Shown here piece by piece: positions 1 to 8,130 of a stretch of DNA of 64,000 bases; within the stretch, counting starts at the first letter, position 1; the number at the start of each line of letters is the position of its first letter. The position numbers and the translations under genes are program-made. The stretch is from Psychrobacter sp. JCM 18900 (GTDB lineage: Bacteria; Pseudomonadota; Gammaproteobacteria; Pseudomonadales; Moraxellaceae): assembly GCF_904846625.1 (NCBI RefSeq), contig NZ_CAJHBL010000005.1, forward strand, positions 186,001 through 250,000. Direction: 5' to 3'. A model generated the notes under the pieces. That model searched no databases. It worked only from the letters and a program-made list of their open reading frames with translations, and was not told the origin of the DNA.

Positions 1-359
1 AGCTCAGCAATCTGTGTGAGTGGAAAACGACCAGCACTGTAGCCGTGTGCCTGAGAGCCAATATCAATGACGCCTTTAGCAGCAGAATCATACATCACGT
101 CTGGCTTGCTCAGCGTTGCTGATGGATAAATCTCAACCTTTAACTGGCCATTAGATTCCGTCTCAATTTTTTTTGCCCATGGCTCAAAGACTTCAACATG
201 CATCGCAGAGGTTGCAGGCCAAAAGTGTGAGAATCTTAAAACGGTGGTTTCAGTTTCAGAGCTTTGCTCATTTGATTGACTAGAACACCCTACCATGCCT
301 AATGCCAAGGCTATCAGTACGGACATGCTCTTCATTTTGACATTGTCTTTGATTTTCAT
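1..359 (-). CDS. TRAP-type substrate-binding lipoprotein (DctP family), 5' part only
   Basis: The translation from position 359 leftwards begins MKIKDNVKMKSMSVLIALAL and continues through a lipobox-like GMVGC, then RFSHFWPATSAMHVEVFEPW and KVEIYPSATLSKPD, which is the N-terminal part of a DctP-type periplasmic binding protein for a tripartite ATP-independent transporter. It is clearly paralogous to the protein at 3117-4163. An AGGAAAG Shine-Dalgarno sequence lies 7 nt upstream of the ATG at 359, which supports this start over the in-frame ATG at 335. The gene runs off the left edge, so about 120 residues are visible. The DctQ and DctM membrane subunits, if present, are outside the window. The ligand is unknown; an organic or aromatic acid is suggested by the neighbouring pcaB-like gene. 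Confidence 0.88.
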   Translation of the reverse strand, partial: MKIKDNVKMKSMSVLIALALGMVGCSSQSNEQSSETETTVLRFSHFWPATSAMHVEVFEPWAKKIETESNGQLKVEIYPSATLSKPDVMYDSAAKGVIDIGSQAHGYSAGRFPLTQIAE

Positions 360-548
360 TTGTATACTTTCCTTGTATATAAACAATACATGAGTCAGCT
401 TGAAGGCGGTCAATGCCAACTGCTCTACCATCCTTGGCGCTGCAGTAATATATTATGAATCTATTAAAGGTAACCTGTCCTTTTAAAGTAAAAAGGCAGA
501 TGGCAGCAAATAATTATCTCAATTTTCTTGATAAATATGATATTATTT

Positions 549-582
549 GTTCTTTATTAGAATTAATGTTCATATTATGAAC
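549..582. promoter_or_regulatory. Double palindromic operator candidate upstream of the first TRAP gene
   Basis: Two 15-bp inverted repeats lie in tandem: GTTC(549-552)-N7-GAAT(560-563), a 4-bp gap, then GTTC(568-571)-N7-GAAC(579-582). The same arrangement, with the imperfect half-site at the other outer position, occurs at 3059-3092 upstream of the paralogous binding-protein gene. An IclR regulator gene lies between the two sites, so it is the likely binder. This is inference from position and symmetry. Confidence 0.5.
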
Positions 583-702
583 TTCAATATACTGTCCTTT
601 TACCATGCTGTCAATAATTTATCTTTTAGAAAATACAATTGTTTTGAGTGAGGAAACAGTCATTTTAATCCTAACTCTTGGCTGCTTAGGTTTACTAAAA
701 GA

Positions 703-749
703 CAAAAAAAAGGTTTCCAATGCAATTTTATATAAAGCATTGGAAACCT
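703..749 (-). terminator. Rho-independent terminator of the IclR gene
   Basis: A perfect 13-bp stem, 711-723 with 737-749 (AGGTTTCCAATGC and its complement), has a 13-nt loop and is followed on the minus strand by a run of T (703-711). It lies 86 bp beyond the stop codon of the IclR gene. On the plus strand only four T follow, so the minus direction is favoured. Confidence 0.8.
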
Positions 750-834
750 TTTCATGATGCCCATTCAATCGTGATTTCTATCTACTCACAATGTCGTATA
801 AACTCAGACAGGTGGCAACATTTAGCTCGGCTGA

Positions 835-1632
835 CTAGATATAATACGTTTGGATTTTTTCAGCGCAATCACGCAATATGGGCAAAAACTCTTTAATAAG
901 CGTCTCTTTTGACACGCGCATGGCATTGGTACTGATATTGATAGCACCGATGAGTTCATCATTTGATTTATAAACAGGCAGTGCAAGGGATCGCAGCCCA
1001 GTATCAAGCTCTTGATCGACAACCACGTATTGCTCGTCATGAGCGGCACTTAACATGTTTTTGAATTGTTCACGATCAATGATACTAAAGGGTGTATACG
1101 CGTTTAGCTCGATTTTGTCGACATAATCTTCACGCTCATCTTCGGGCAGGTTAGCCAAGATAGCACGGCCCATAGAGGTGTAAGCGACAGGAAGCCGAGT
1201 ACCGATAGAGAGCGAAATAGATAGCAGGCGATGCTTTGCAGCAGACCGTGCGATATAAACCACTTCATCATCATCTAGTACGGCAAAGGAACAAGATTCA
1301 CCCGTTTTTTCGGTCACACGTTCGAGATAGAACTGCACGATGTCGTGATGATGCGCACTACTTAGATAGCTCGAGCCAATACTGAGCGTTTTGGGAGAGA
1401 GTTTGAATTGGCGCTTATCCTTATGAACATAGCCTAACGCATGCAGCGTCAGCAGATAGCGCCGCGCTTTTGCTCTGTCCATATTGGTACATTCGGCAAC
1501 TTCACTCAGCGTCATCGTCGAATGGTTGTCATCAAACGCTCGCAGAACACTTAGTCCACCTGCGAGAGACGTCACGAAATCTGGACTATCAAAGGGTATT
1601 TTCTTATCTTGTTTCATAGATATATTATTCAT
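835..1632 (-). CDS. IclR-family regulator, PcaR/PcaU/PobR-like
   Basis: A transcriptional regulator of about 265 residues. The N-terminal winged helix-turn-helix (VTSLAGGLSVLRAF...TLSEVAECTNMDRAKARRYL) is followed by an IclR effector domain with DQELDTGLRSLALPV, a block typical of the PcaR/PcaU/PobR subgroup that senses protocatechuate, beta-ketoadipate or 4-hydroxybenzoate. It is divergent from a pcaB-like gene, with 24 bp between this start and 1657. The start is uncertain: a TTG at 1641, ATG at 1632 and ATG at 1617 are all in frame and none has a good ribosome binding site. ATG 1632 is given here. The shared double palindromes at 549-582 and 3059-3092 are candidate operators for this protein. 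The effector is not shown by the sequence. Confidence 0.85.
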   Translation of the reverse strand: MNNISMKQDKKIPFDSPDFVTSLAGGLSVLRAFDDNHSTMTLSEVAECTNMDRAKARRYLLTLHALGYVHKDKRQFKLSPKTLSIGSSYLSSAHHHDIVQFYLERVTEKTGESCSFAVLDDDEVVYIARSAAKHRLLSISLSIGTRLPVAYTSMGRAILANLPEDEREDYVDKIELNAYTPFSIIDREQFKNMLSAAHDEQYVVVDQELDTGLRSLALPVYKSNDELIGAINISTNAMRVSKETLIKEFLPILRDCAEKIQTYYI

Positions 1633-1656
1633 ACTTATCAAAGTTAGGGATTCTAA

Positions 1657-3021
1657 ATGAAAATCAATCGATTAATCAATCAGCCTTTTGTACATTCTGA
1701 TGTTGCCAATTCGTTTTCTGATCGGGCTTTCGTTCAAGCCATGTTAGATTTTGAGTTAACCGTGCTAGAAGTTCGAGAGAAAAATCAGCTTATCCCAAAA
1801 AACAACTTTCAACAATCCCGGCAAGCGTTAGCCTTAGAATTGTTTGATATTGACGCCATTGGAAAACAAACGTATTTGGGCGGTAACGCTGCTATTCCTT
1901 TCGTGTCACAAGCAAAGTCTTTACTTCCAGCCGATATAAAACCGTTCTTTCATCAAACACTGACCAGTCAGGATGTGATTGATACCGCAATGATGATGAT
2001 GCTCAAACCGTCATTTAAACGCATTTATCAAGATTTGATTGAGGTATTGGAAGCTTGTGAGGTACTGATTCAAACACATCGTGTAACGCCGATGGCAGGC
2101 CGAACGCTACTGCAACAGGCGCTACCTATCACTTTTGGCACCAAAGTATCCCAATGGGCAGCTTCATTGATAGCCATCATACCTAACTTAGCACAATTAG
2201 AGCAGTCAGGATTTTACTTACAATGGGGTGGTCCTGTTGGCGTAAGTAATGAAGAAAACGAACATCATAGTCTGCCGCAGCAGGTAGCGGAGTCACTGGG
2301 CCTATCAGCTCCTCTACTCCCTTGGCACACCAACAGACAACCTATTCATACCATTGCTTCTACATTAGATGCCTGTGCTGGGGCACTAGAAAATATCGTC
2401 GAGGACATTGCTTTGATGTCTCAATCTGAGCTGGGTGAAGTTGCTGAACCGTCCATCGAGGGAATGGGTGGCTCCTCATCGATGCCGCACAAGCGCAACC
2501 CTGTCCTATGCGCTTTGATCAAAACAGCCACGTTGCGAATGCATGGACATATGAGTGTGATTAGCAATAGCACAGCCCAGCCTTTTGAGCGCGCATTAGG
2601 ACAGTGGCATGCTAGCTGGGTTCCTTTGACTGAGGGCACAGCTTTGATGGCAGGTGCTGTATCGTATTTGAAGACACTATTGCAGGGACTACAAGTCTAC
2701 CCTGAGCGTATGGCGGCCAACCTTGATTTAAATAGCGATGCCTATTTAATCAAAGGCCTAGAAAGATATTTTGAGGCAGACAAAGACAAAATCTATCCGT
2801 TAATTAATCAAGCTAGCCAACAAGCCCACAGTCAGCATCAAGGGTTTACAACTACCTTTTTGGCTTTGCTATCAGAGCAATCTATAGGTTTGAGCAATCA
2901 TGATGCGCTCAAAACAGTTTTATCGCCTTTGACCTACTGCGGTGCAGCGCAAAGACAATGTCAAACTATATTACAAGTTATTGAAGATATCACTTCAGAA
3001 ATTGGGTTCTACAAGCAATAA
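1657..3021 (+). CDS. pcaB: 3-carboxy-cis,cis-muconate cycloisomerase-family lyase
   Basis: A 454-residue member of the fumarase/aspartase superfamily. The superfamily signature is at residues 271-282 (GGSSSMPHKRNP) and the TSQDVIDT block is at 103-110, in the forms typical of PcaB. PcaB lactonises 3-carboxymuconate in the protocatechuate branch of the beta-ketoadipate pathway. An AGGG motif about 7 nt upstream of ATG 1657 serves as ribosome binding site. The adjacent IclR regulator is of the PcaR/PcaU type, which supports the call. No other pca gene (pcaHG, pcaC, pcaD) is visible, so the enzyme may serve a pathway whose other genes are elsewhere, or act on another carboxylated substrate. Confidence 0.8.
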   Translation: MKINRLINQPFVHSDVANSFSDRAFVQAMLDFELTVLEVREKNQLIPKNNFQQSRQALALELFDIDAIGKQTYLGGNAAIPFVSQAKSLLPADIKPFFHQTLTSQDVIDTAMMMMLKPSFKRIYQDLIEVLEACEVLIQTHRVTPMAGRTLLQQALPITFGTKVSQWAASLIAIIPNLAQLEQSGFYLQWGGPVGVSNEENEHHSLPQQVAESLGLSAPLLPWHTNRQPIHTIASTLDACAGALENIVEDIALMSQSELGEVAEPSIEGMGGSSSMPHKRNPVLCALIKTATLRMHGHMSVISNSTAQPFERALGQWHASWVPLTEGTALMAGAVSYLKTLLQGLQVYPERMAANLDLNSDAYLIKGLERYFEADKDKIYPLINQASQQAHSQHQGFTTTFLALLSEQSIGLSNHDALKTVLSPLTYCGAAQRQCQTILQVIEDITSEIGFYKQ

Positions 3022-3058
3022 AGCAGATTGACAGAAAAGTAAAAACAAGGTATTTTTA

Positions 3059-3092
3059 ATTCACTATACGAACAAAAGTTCTTATTTAGAAC
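3059..3092. promoter_or_regulatory. Double palindromic operator candidate upstream of the second TRAP gene
   Basis: ATTC(3059-3062)-N7-GAAC(3070-3073), then AAAA, then GTTC(3078-3081)-N7-GAAC(3089-3092). The two 15-bp palindromes are 19 bp apart, exactly as at 549-582. The pair ends 24 bp before the start codon at 3117, so a bound protein would overlap the promoter or early leader of this gene. Confidence 0.5.
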
Positions 3093-3116
3093 AAAACATC
3101 GAAAAAGGATTTTATG

Positions 3117-4163
3117 ATGCGAAAGATACTGCCCCTTAGTTTGACGTTAGCCGCTATGATTGGATTGACTGGCTGCTCGCAGTCGAACGAAACCGCAACG
3201 GCGAGTACTAAAGAAGTCACCACATTACGTTTTTCACATTTTTGGCCAGCAACGGCAGCCACTCATTCGGAAATCTTTGAGCCTTGGTCCAAAAAAGTCG
3301 AAGAGGAATCTGGAGGCCGTATCAAAGTTGAAATATATCCTTCAGCAACTCTTAGCAAACCGGATGCTACTTACGATGCGACTGCCAAAGGTACCGTCGA
3401 TATAGGCTCTCAGCTACAAGGATATACCAATGGCCGCTTTCCCTTGACCCAAGTGGCAGAACTGCCAGGTCTTTCCAACTCAGCGACTCAGATGAACTGC
3501 ATGCTACAGACTCTACATGATGACGGGGTGATATCGAGTGAATACGAAGACACTCATTTGTTATTTATGATGGGTACTGGTCCTGGCGGGATGCATACTA
3601 TTGATAAAGCCATCCGTACACCAGATGACCTAAAAGGGTTGCGTATGCGTCGCCCATCAGCGATTGCTGGAGATATTATTGAATCTGCAGGCGGTACACC
3701 AGTAGGTCTACCTGCCACTGATATCTATACATCTCTTCAACGTGGTGTTTTGGATGGGTTAAGTCTGCCGTGGGATGCGACAGGCTCTTTTAGACTGATT
3801 GAGCTGACCAATACTCATACCAATATTCCTTTTTACAGCTCTGCCATCATGGTCACCATGAATAAAGATAAATACGAGAGCCTTCCTGACGATCTCAAAA
3901 AGGTCATTGATGATAACTCTGGCAAAGTCATGGCTGCGATGGCAGGTAAAGTCTTTGATGCAGAGGACGCAAAATTCATGGCTGAAGCCAAGGCAAAAGG
4001 CGACACTATAATAGACATTCCTGATCCATTAAATGACCCACAATGGAAAGGCCCATTAGAAGCGGGTACTAAAAAATACCTAAACGATGTCGCAGCATTA
4101 GGTCTAGACCCTCAGGCTGTCTATGAAAAAGCCAAAGAAGCTAGTGCGGCTTGTAAGGTTTAG
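3117..4163 (+). CDS. TRAP-type substrate-binding lipoprotein (DctP family)
   Basis: A 348-residue binding protein for a TRAP transporter. The signal sequence MRKILPLSLTLAAMIGLTGC ends in a lipobox (LTGC), so the mature protein should be lipid-anchored; most TRAP binding proteins are soluble and periplasmic. Conserved DctP blocks include RFSHFWPATAATH near the N-terminus and MRRPSAIAGDIIESAGGTPVG in the middle, where the arginine normally contacts the ligand carboxylate. ATG 3117 lies 7 nt from AAGGA; the preceding ATG 3114 is only 4 nt away and is less likely. It is the paralogue of the partial gene at 1-359 and shares its operator. No DctQM genes are adjacent, so it may be an orphan binding protein using the permease of its paralogue. 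Confidence 0.88.
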   Translation: MRKILPLSLTLAAMIGLTGCSQSNETATASTKEVTTLRFSHFWPATAATHSEIFEPWSKKVEEESGGRIKVEIYPSATLSKPDATYDATAKGTVDIGSQLQGYTNGRFPLTQVAELPGLSNSATQMNCMLQTLHDDGVISSEYEDTHLLFMMGTGPGGMHTIDKAIRTPDDLKGLRMRRPSAIAGDIIESAGGTPVGLPATDIYTSLQRGVLDGLSLPWDATGSFRLIELTNTHTNIPFYSSAIMVTMNKDKYESLPDDLKKVIDDNSGKVMAAMAGKVFDAEDAKFMAEAKAKGDTIIDIPDPLNDPQWKGPLEAGTKKYLNDVAALGLDPQAVYEKAKEASAACKV

Positions 4164-4242
4164 TGACCTGTAGTTATTTTTTTGTGTTTAGCATCCCATA
4201 TCTAGCGCCAGATGTTTAACGCTTTGTATGAGTAATCTAACT

Positions 4243-4265
4243 AGAGTCACCCTATTAGGGTCTCT
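4243..4265 (+). terminator. Weak hairpin after the TRAP binding-protein gene
   Basis: AGAG-TC-ACCCT (4243-4253) pairs with AGGGT-CTCT (4257-4265), with a two-base bulge and a 3-nt loop. It has no clear T-tract, so termination is possible but not convincing. Confidence 0.3.
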
Positions 4266-4331
4266 GAATATTATTCAAAATAGTTAAATATAAGGTACTC
4301 TCATCTTAATCGGCATACAAAAGGAATGATC

Positions 4332-5477
4332 ATGACATATCAGTTACCTGACTCTTATATGGCAGCAGTAATTCGCCAGCAAGCAGGACAGTTCCAAATT
4401 GAGCAAGTTAAATCCACTTCTATCAGAGACGATGAGGTGCTGGTACGCGTAGTGGCAACAGGTATGTGTCATACTGATATGGTCGCACGTGATCAAGTTT
4501 TTCCAGTTCCGCATCCAATAGTTCTAGGTCATGAAGGTTCTGGCGTCATTGAATATGTCGGTGACGCAGTCACAAATATCGAGCCAGGCGATCATGTGGT
4601 CATGACCTTTTTAAATTGCAATAAATGCACAGCTTGCTACGAAGGTCATCCTGCTTATTGTGAAAACTTCAATCAGTATAACTTTTCTGGTCAAAGGAAT
4701 GATGGATCGCACGCCTTGATCGCAGACGATGATACTGAGCTAAATGATCGTTTTTTTGGACAGTCATCATTTGGTGAGTATGCCGTGGCAAATGCTCGTA
4801 ATGTCATTAAAGTGCGTAAAGATGCACCACTGGAACTACTTGGTCCGTTAGGCTGCGGCATACAAACTGGTGCTGGTACTGTGATGAACGCGCTCAAAGT
4901 GACTCCTGGTTCTAGCTTTGTGGCCTGGGGCGGTGGTGCTGTAGGTCTATCAGCCATTATGGCAGCCGCGGCCATAGGCGCAACAACCATCATTTCAATC
5001 GATATTGTCCCCTCACGCTTGGAGTTGGCACTTAAATTGGGAGCAACCCATATCATTAACAGTCAAGAAGAAGACACCATCGATCGTATTCAAGAAATTA
5101 CAGGTGGCGGCGCACAGTTTGCAATGGATTCTACTGGTATTGGTAAACTTGTATCAGACATGATGGTGTCTTTATGTCCACGAGGTATTGGTGCACTTGT
5201 TGGAGCATCTAAGCCAGGCACCACAGCGGCACTAGATTTGACAGATATAATGCAAAACTGTAAAAAACTTATTGGTGTGGTTGAAGGTGACAGTGTTCCC
5301 AGTATTTTAATACCAGTTCTAGTAGATCTCTATATGGCGGGCAAATTTCCATTTGATCAGTTAGTAACATTTTATGAGCTCAAAGACATTAATCAGGCAG
5401 CAGAAGATAGTGAGAAAGGCATCACTCTTAAGCCTATCGTTAGAATGCAGTCAGATGATATTTTTACTACAAGTTGA
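4332..5477 (+). CDS. Zinc-dependent alcohol dehydrogenase, aryl-alcohol type
   Basis: A 381-residue medium-chain dehydrogenase that oxidises an alcohol with NAD(P)+. Catalytic zinc ligands are C46, H67 with E68 (GHEGSG) and C175. The structural zinc set is C96, C99, C102 and C110 (FLNCNKCTACYEGHPAYC). The Rossmann motif WGGGAVGLSA follows near residue 200. The overall pattern resembles benzyl/aryl-alcohol dehydrogenases (XylB/AreB). AAGGA abuts the ATG at 4326, so the ATG at 4332, 6 nt further on, is the better start. Its position after the TRAP binding protein and PcaB-like lyase suggests aromatic substrate catabolism, but no specificity can be read from sequence. Confidence 0.85.
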   Translation: MTYQLPDSYMAAVIRQQAGQFQIEQVKSTSIRDDEVLVRVVATGMCHTDMVARDQVFPVPHPIVLGHEGSGVIEYVGDAVTNIEPGDHVVMTFLNCNKCTACYEGHPAYCENFNQYNFSGQRNDGSHALIADDDTELNDRFFGQSSFGEYAVANARNVIKVRKDAPLELLGPLGCGIQTGAGTVMNALKVTPGSSFVAWGGGAVGLSAIMAAAAIGATTIISIDIVPSRLELALKLGATHIINSQEEDTIDRIQEITGGGAQFAMDSTGIGKLVSDMMVSLCPRGIGALVGASKPGTTAALDLTDIMQNCKKLIGVVEGDSVPSILIPVLVDLYMAGKFPFDQLVTFYELKDINQAAEDSEKGITLKPIVRMQSDDIFTTS

Positions 5478-5910
5478 TGAAACAGATTAGATAGTCTTTT
5501 TTTATGATTTAAACGCTTTTACTCCATAACAATGTTGTTCATTCCAGAACACTTGAATTAAACTTGGGATAGATGAGCCAATAACTAGTTCTTAGTGAGC
5601 TGGTTCAGTTATTCATGTTGGTGAAGTATATTTACTTTATATAGGACAAGGTACGGTAAAACGTGCTATTTAGGCTTGGAAAGCTATAGCTGCACCTAAC
5701 ACGGTCTATTCATCATCGGCTTGCTCAGACAGTTGATTAAAAACCTACCCCTACACTAAATATTTGTATTTTTTATCTGTTTCTCAGCGACAGCAATGTA
5801 CGAGCCAGAACATAACTGCTTAGGTGATGATGACCTCACTATCGAGGGACTGAAAATCTGATTATAATGAACGTATAAACTTATCTTTAGATATTAAAAA
5901 TACAAAAGAA
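5478..5910. other. Gene-poor stretch without recognised features
   Basis: I see no convincing open frame, RNA or mobile element between the alcohol dehydrogenase stop codon and the terminator-like repeat at 5911. The DNA looks like decayed sequence, but no parent gene is recognisable. Confidence 0.5.
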
Positions 5911-5956
5911 AGGTTGTCAACGCTATACCAAATATAGCTTTGGTAACCTTTTTTAA
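5901..5956. terminator. Bidirectional terminator within a repeated intergenic cassette
   Basis: AGGTT (5911-5915) pairs with AACCT (5945-5949), with an inner GCTATA/TATAGC stem. An A-rich run precedes it and a T-run follows, so it could work in both directions. Both the hairpin and the roughly 40 bp to its right resemble the sequence at 23676-23770. Confidence 0.65.
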
Positions 5957-5969
5957 TTTGGTTTTTTAC

Positions 5970-6242
5970 TTAGGTGATATTGTTAATATTGGGGTTTGAA
6001 CCCACGCCGCCTTCTGCGCCAATGACCAGTACTGATAAAGTATTTGTATTTGCATCAGCACTATTGTCACTTGCAGCGCCCTCAACGTTTTCAGAAACAG
6101 GTACCTGCAAGTGGTTAAACAGCATCTCCCAAGCAGTGATAATAGCGAGTAGTAATGCAGCCGCCTCAACAAATGATAAAGAAGCTAGCGTGTGCCCAAC
6201 GATACGCTCATCGACCAACTGGTACTCAGCATTGCTGCGAAA
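5970..6242 (-). pseudogene. Probable 3' remnant of a membrane-protein gene
   Basis: An open frame on the minus strand encodes FRSNAEYQLVDERI, then a hydrophobic helix (TLASLSFVEAAALLLAIITA), then a polar tail ending GSNPNINNIT. An in-frame TAA at 6243-6245 precedes it and there is no ATG or ribosome binding site; the only start-like codon is a TTG at 6218. This looks like the C-terminal piece of a lost membrane protein. The family is not recognised. The overlapping plus-strand frame (5974-6246) looks like its shadow. Near-identical 28-bp repeats lie at 5971-5998, inside its 3' end, and at 6423-6450 beyond it. Confidence 0.35.
5971..5998. repeat. 28-bp repeat, copy 1
   Basis: Matches 6423-6450 in the same orientation at 25 of 28 positions (core TTAATATTGGGGTTTG here). 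It directly follows the hairpin cassette at 5901-5956. Confidence 0.6.
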
Positions 6243-6422
6243 TTAGTTCGAACACAGAGCCGCTATCTGTTGCTAAAACAAATTCTTTCAGGTAACGATA
6301 GCAGTACTTTTATCGTAGCCAATATATCGATATTACATGAGCTATTTGAGAGACTGAAATATTCAAAGCCCTTAAAGATAGGCTGCATATGACATATAGA
6401 CCTCTCAGACCTTTAATATTTT

Positions 6423-6450
6423 TAGGTGAGGTTGTCAATATTGGGGTTTG
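6423..6450. repeat. 28-bp repeat, copy 2
   Basis: Direct repeat of 5971-5998 (25 of 28 identical; core TCAATATTGGGGTTTG here). The pair brackets most of a decayed segment of about 450 bp between the alcohol dehydrogenase and paaY. Confidence 0.6.
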
Positions 6451-6476
6451 TTCACAAGCTATGATGGCCTTTGTTA

Positions 6477-7076
6477 TCAAAGTTCTGATTTGATATGATG
6501 TTGGGCATTAAATTGCTTATGTGTTAACCGCTCGCCTGCATCCATGGTTAAAGGCTCAACTTCCTTTAAAGAGTGCAAACAACGTTTGGTAAGATCTATA
6601 TATTGCTGAGTACCATGAGCTTTCCAAGCCAACTCCTTTTCTTCAAGTTCTCTTATCACTTTTGTAGGGCTGCCTAATGCCATGACATTTGGCGGAATGA
6701 TCATCTTCGCTTTAACGGTACTATTAGCACCAATAATGCTATTTTCACCTACTTCTGCTAAATCTAAAATGACACTATTCATTCCGACTAGTGCATTCTT
6801 TCTCACAATGCAGCCGTGTAGAATGGCTGCATGTCCAATATGTCCATACTCTTCAACCACTACTACATGGTTGGGAAAGCCATGTATAATGCAATTATCT
6901 TGTATATTGGCGTTTTTTTTGACACGAATACCACCGAAATCAGCACGTAATGACGCAAGTGGACCAACATACACACCTGCTTCAATTACAACATCGCCAA
7001 TGATCACGGCAGTTGGATGAACATAAGCATCTGGGCTAATAACCGGTATTACACCGTCAATGGCATAGCAAGGCAT
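6477..7076 (-). CDS. paaY: PaaY, hexapeptide-repeat thioesterase of the phenylacetate pathway
   Basis: A 199-residue left-handed beta-helix protein of the gamma-carbonic-anhydrase-like family. Hexapeptide turns run through [36 protein letters not shown] and [14 protein letters not shown]; the histidines of the IIHGF and [10 protein letters not shown] blocks are the expected metal ligands. PaaY hydrolyses dead-end CoA thioesters formed during phenylacetate breakdown. ATG 7076 has AAGGA a few bases upstream and is preferred over the longer frame reaching 7103. It is the last gene of the paa cluster, 51 bp after paaX. No intrinsic terminator is visible downstream. Confidence 0.9.
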   Translation of the reverse strand: MPCYAIDGVIPVISPDAYVHPTAVIIGDVVIEAGVYVGPLASLRADFGGIRVKKNANIQDNCIIHGFPNHVVVVEEYGHIGHAAILHGCIVRKNALVGMNSVILDLAEVGENSIIGANSTVKAKMIIPPNVMALGSPTKVIRELEEKELAWKAHGTQQYIDLTKRCLHSLKEVEPLTMDAGERLTHKQFNAQHHIKSEL

Positions 7077-7127
7077 AGTCGTTTCCTTATCAAGAAATGT
7101 CAAAAAAAGTTTAAAGTCATCATTCGC

Positions 7128-8063
7128 TTAAGTTCCTTCAGCAAACTTTAACCCACCAAAGCGTTTATAAAACTGTGGCCGTGCTGGCGGCATGGTTCCC
7201 TCAGCAGTGCGGGCAATGTTAAGAAAAAACTCTTCTGACGAACTAATAATCATTTGGTACACATTACTGGTCAAATTACGCGCGGTCAGTGCCAGCCAAT
7301 CCGATGGCAATAGTTCTAGAGGTAAATTCGGATCTTTTAATAAGATACGTCGGTACTGGTGAATCAGTAGAATACGAATTTGAAACGCTTGTAGCTGATT
7401 AAACTCACCATCTTCGATGAGGCTCAAAACATTACGAAAGTCGTTAATAAATTTATCATAGCGTTGATGCAGCTGCTCGATGGGCCAGTTAACCTCAATC
7501 ATACGCTTGAGTGTTGGGTATGACTCTTGCCACAATTGCAAGGCTTCGGCACGAAACACTACAACTTCTTCGGTCATATTGAGATTAAATAGTAAGTTTT
7601 GCAGCTGCAGTTCATCACAGCTCGGATAGGCCATGAGATTGGTGGTAATATTGGCAAACCCTAACCACTCCAATTCTTTTTTGAGGAGGGTTTTGTTTCC
7701 AAGATCAACCGAGCTTAATAACACCAAGTCCCATTTTTGATCCCACTCACCCTGATTTAAACCATAAATTTTTTCATGGGCGGCAGCAAAGCGTTCACGG
7801 CTGACTTCGGTAATGCGGTAGTAACTGGTACGCCCGATTTTTTCGGAGCTTAACCAATCATTTTGCACTAAGCGAAACACCGCAGTACGCACCGAGCGTT
7901 CGTTAAAACCGAACACATCCATGAGTTGAATTAGACTGGCTAAACTAATAACCCCTCCTCGTTGAAAGATACAATCACCAAAGATTGACATAATTAACGA
8001 GGTGCCACTTAATACGTCTTCACAGGTAAGCTCATCAATACATTGTTTTAATTTAGCATTCAT
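7128..8063 (-). CDS. paaX: PaaX, phenylacetyl-CoA-responsive repressor
   Basis: A 311-residue PaaX-family regulator. The N-terminal winged helix (TSLIMSIFGDCIFQRGGVISLASLIQLMDVFGFNERSVRTAVFRLVQNDWL) is followed by the alpha/beta central and C-terminal domains of the family. PaaX represses paa promoters until phenylacetyl-CoA binds. It is encoded between paaK and paaY, as in several proteobacteria. ATG 8063 (MNAKLKQC) is chosen; the longer frame to 8090 would start with GTG, and neither start has a strong ribosome binding site. Its likely operators are the TGATAC-N26/27-GTATCA repeats at 17646-17684, 17810-17847 and 20034-20071. Confidence 0.93.
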   Translation of the reverse strand: MNAKLKQCIDELTCEDVLSGTSLIMSIFGDCIFQRGGVISLASLIQLMDVFGFNERSVRTAVFRLVQNDWLSSEKIGRTSYYRITEVSRERFAAAHEKIYGLNQGEWDQKWDLVLLSSVDLGNKTLLKKELEWLGFANITTNLMAYPSCDELQLQNLLFNLNMTEEVVVFRAEALQLWQESYPTLKRMIEVNWPIEQLHQRYDKFINDFRNVLSLIEDGEFNQLQAFQIRILLIHQYRRILLKDPNLPLELLPSDWLALTARNLTSNVYQMIISSSEEFFLNIARTAEGTMPPARPQFYKRFGGLKFAEGT

Positions 8064-8130
8064 ATCATTTATTCGTCGTCTAAAAGGCACGCGATAATAT
8101 CCAAGGGACTATCGTGCGGGGTTAATTGCA

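Noticed and set aside
4254-4290. GGGTCTCTGAATATTATTCAAAA resembling the MITE end in part
   Set aside because: The match breaks after GGGTCT and it fits better as part of a weak hairpin.
5537-5550. GTTC-N6-GAAC resembling the IclR-type operator
   Set aside because: The spacer is 6 instead of 7, there is no second palindrome 4 bp away, and no gene starts nearby.
5974-6246. Plus-strand frame of 90 codons
   Set aside because: It mirrors the minus-strand membrane-protein fragment, has no ribosome binding site, and its composition is that of an antisense frame.
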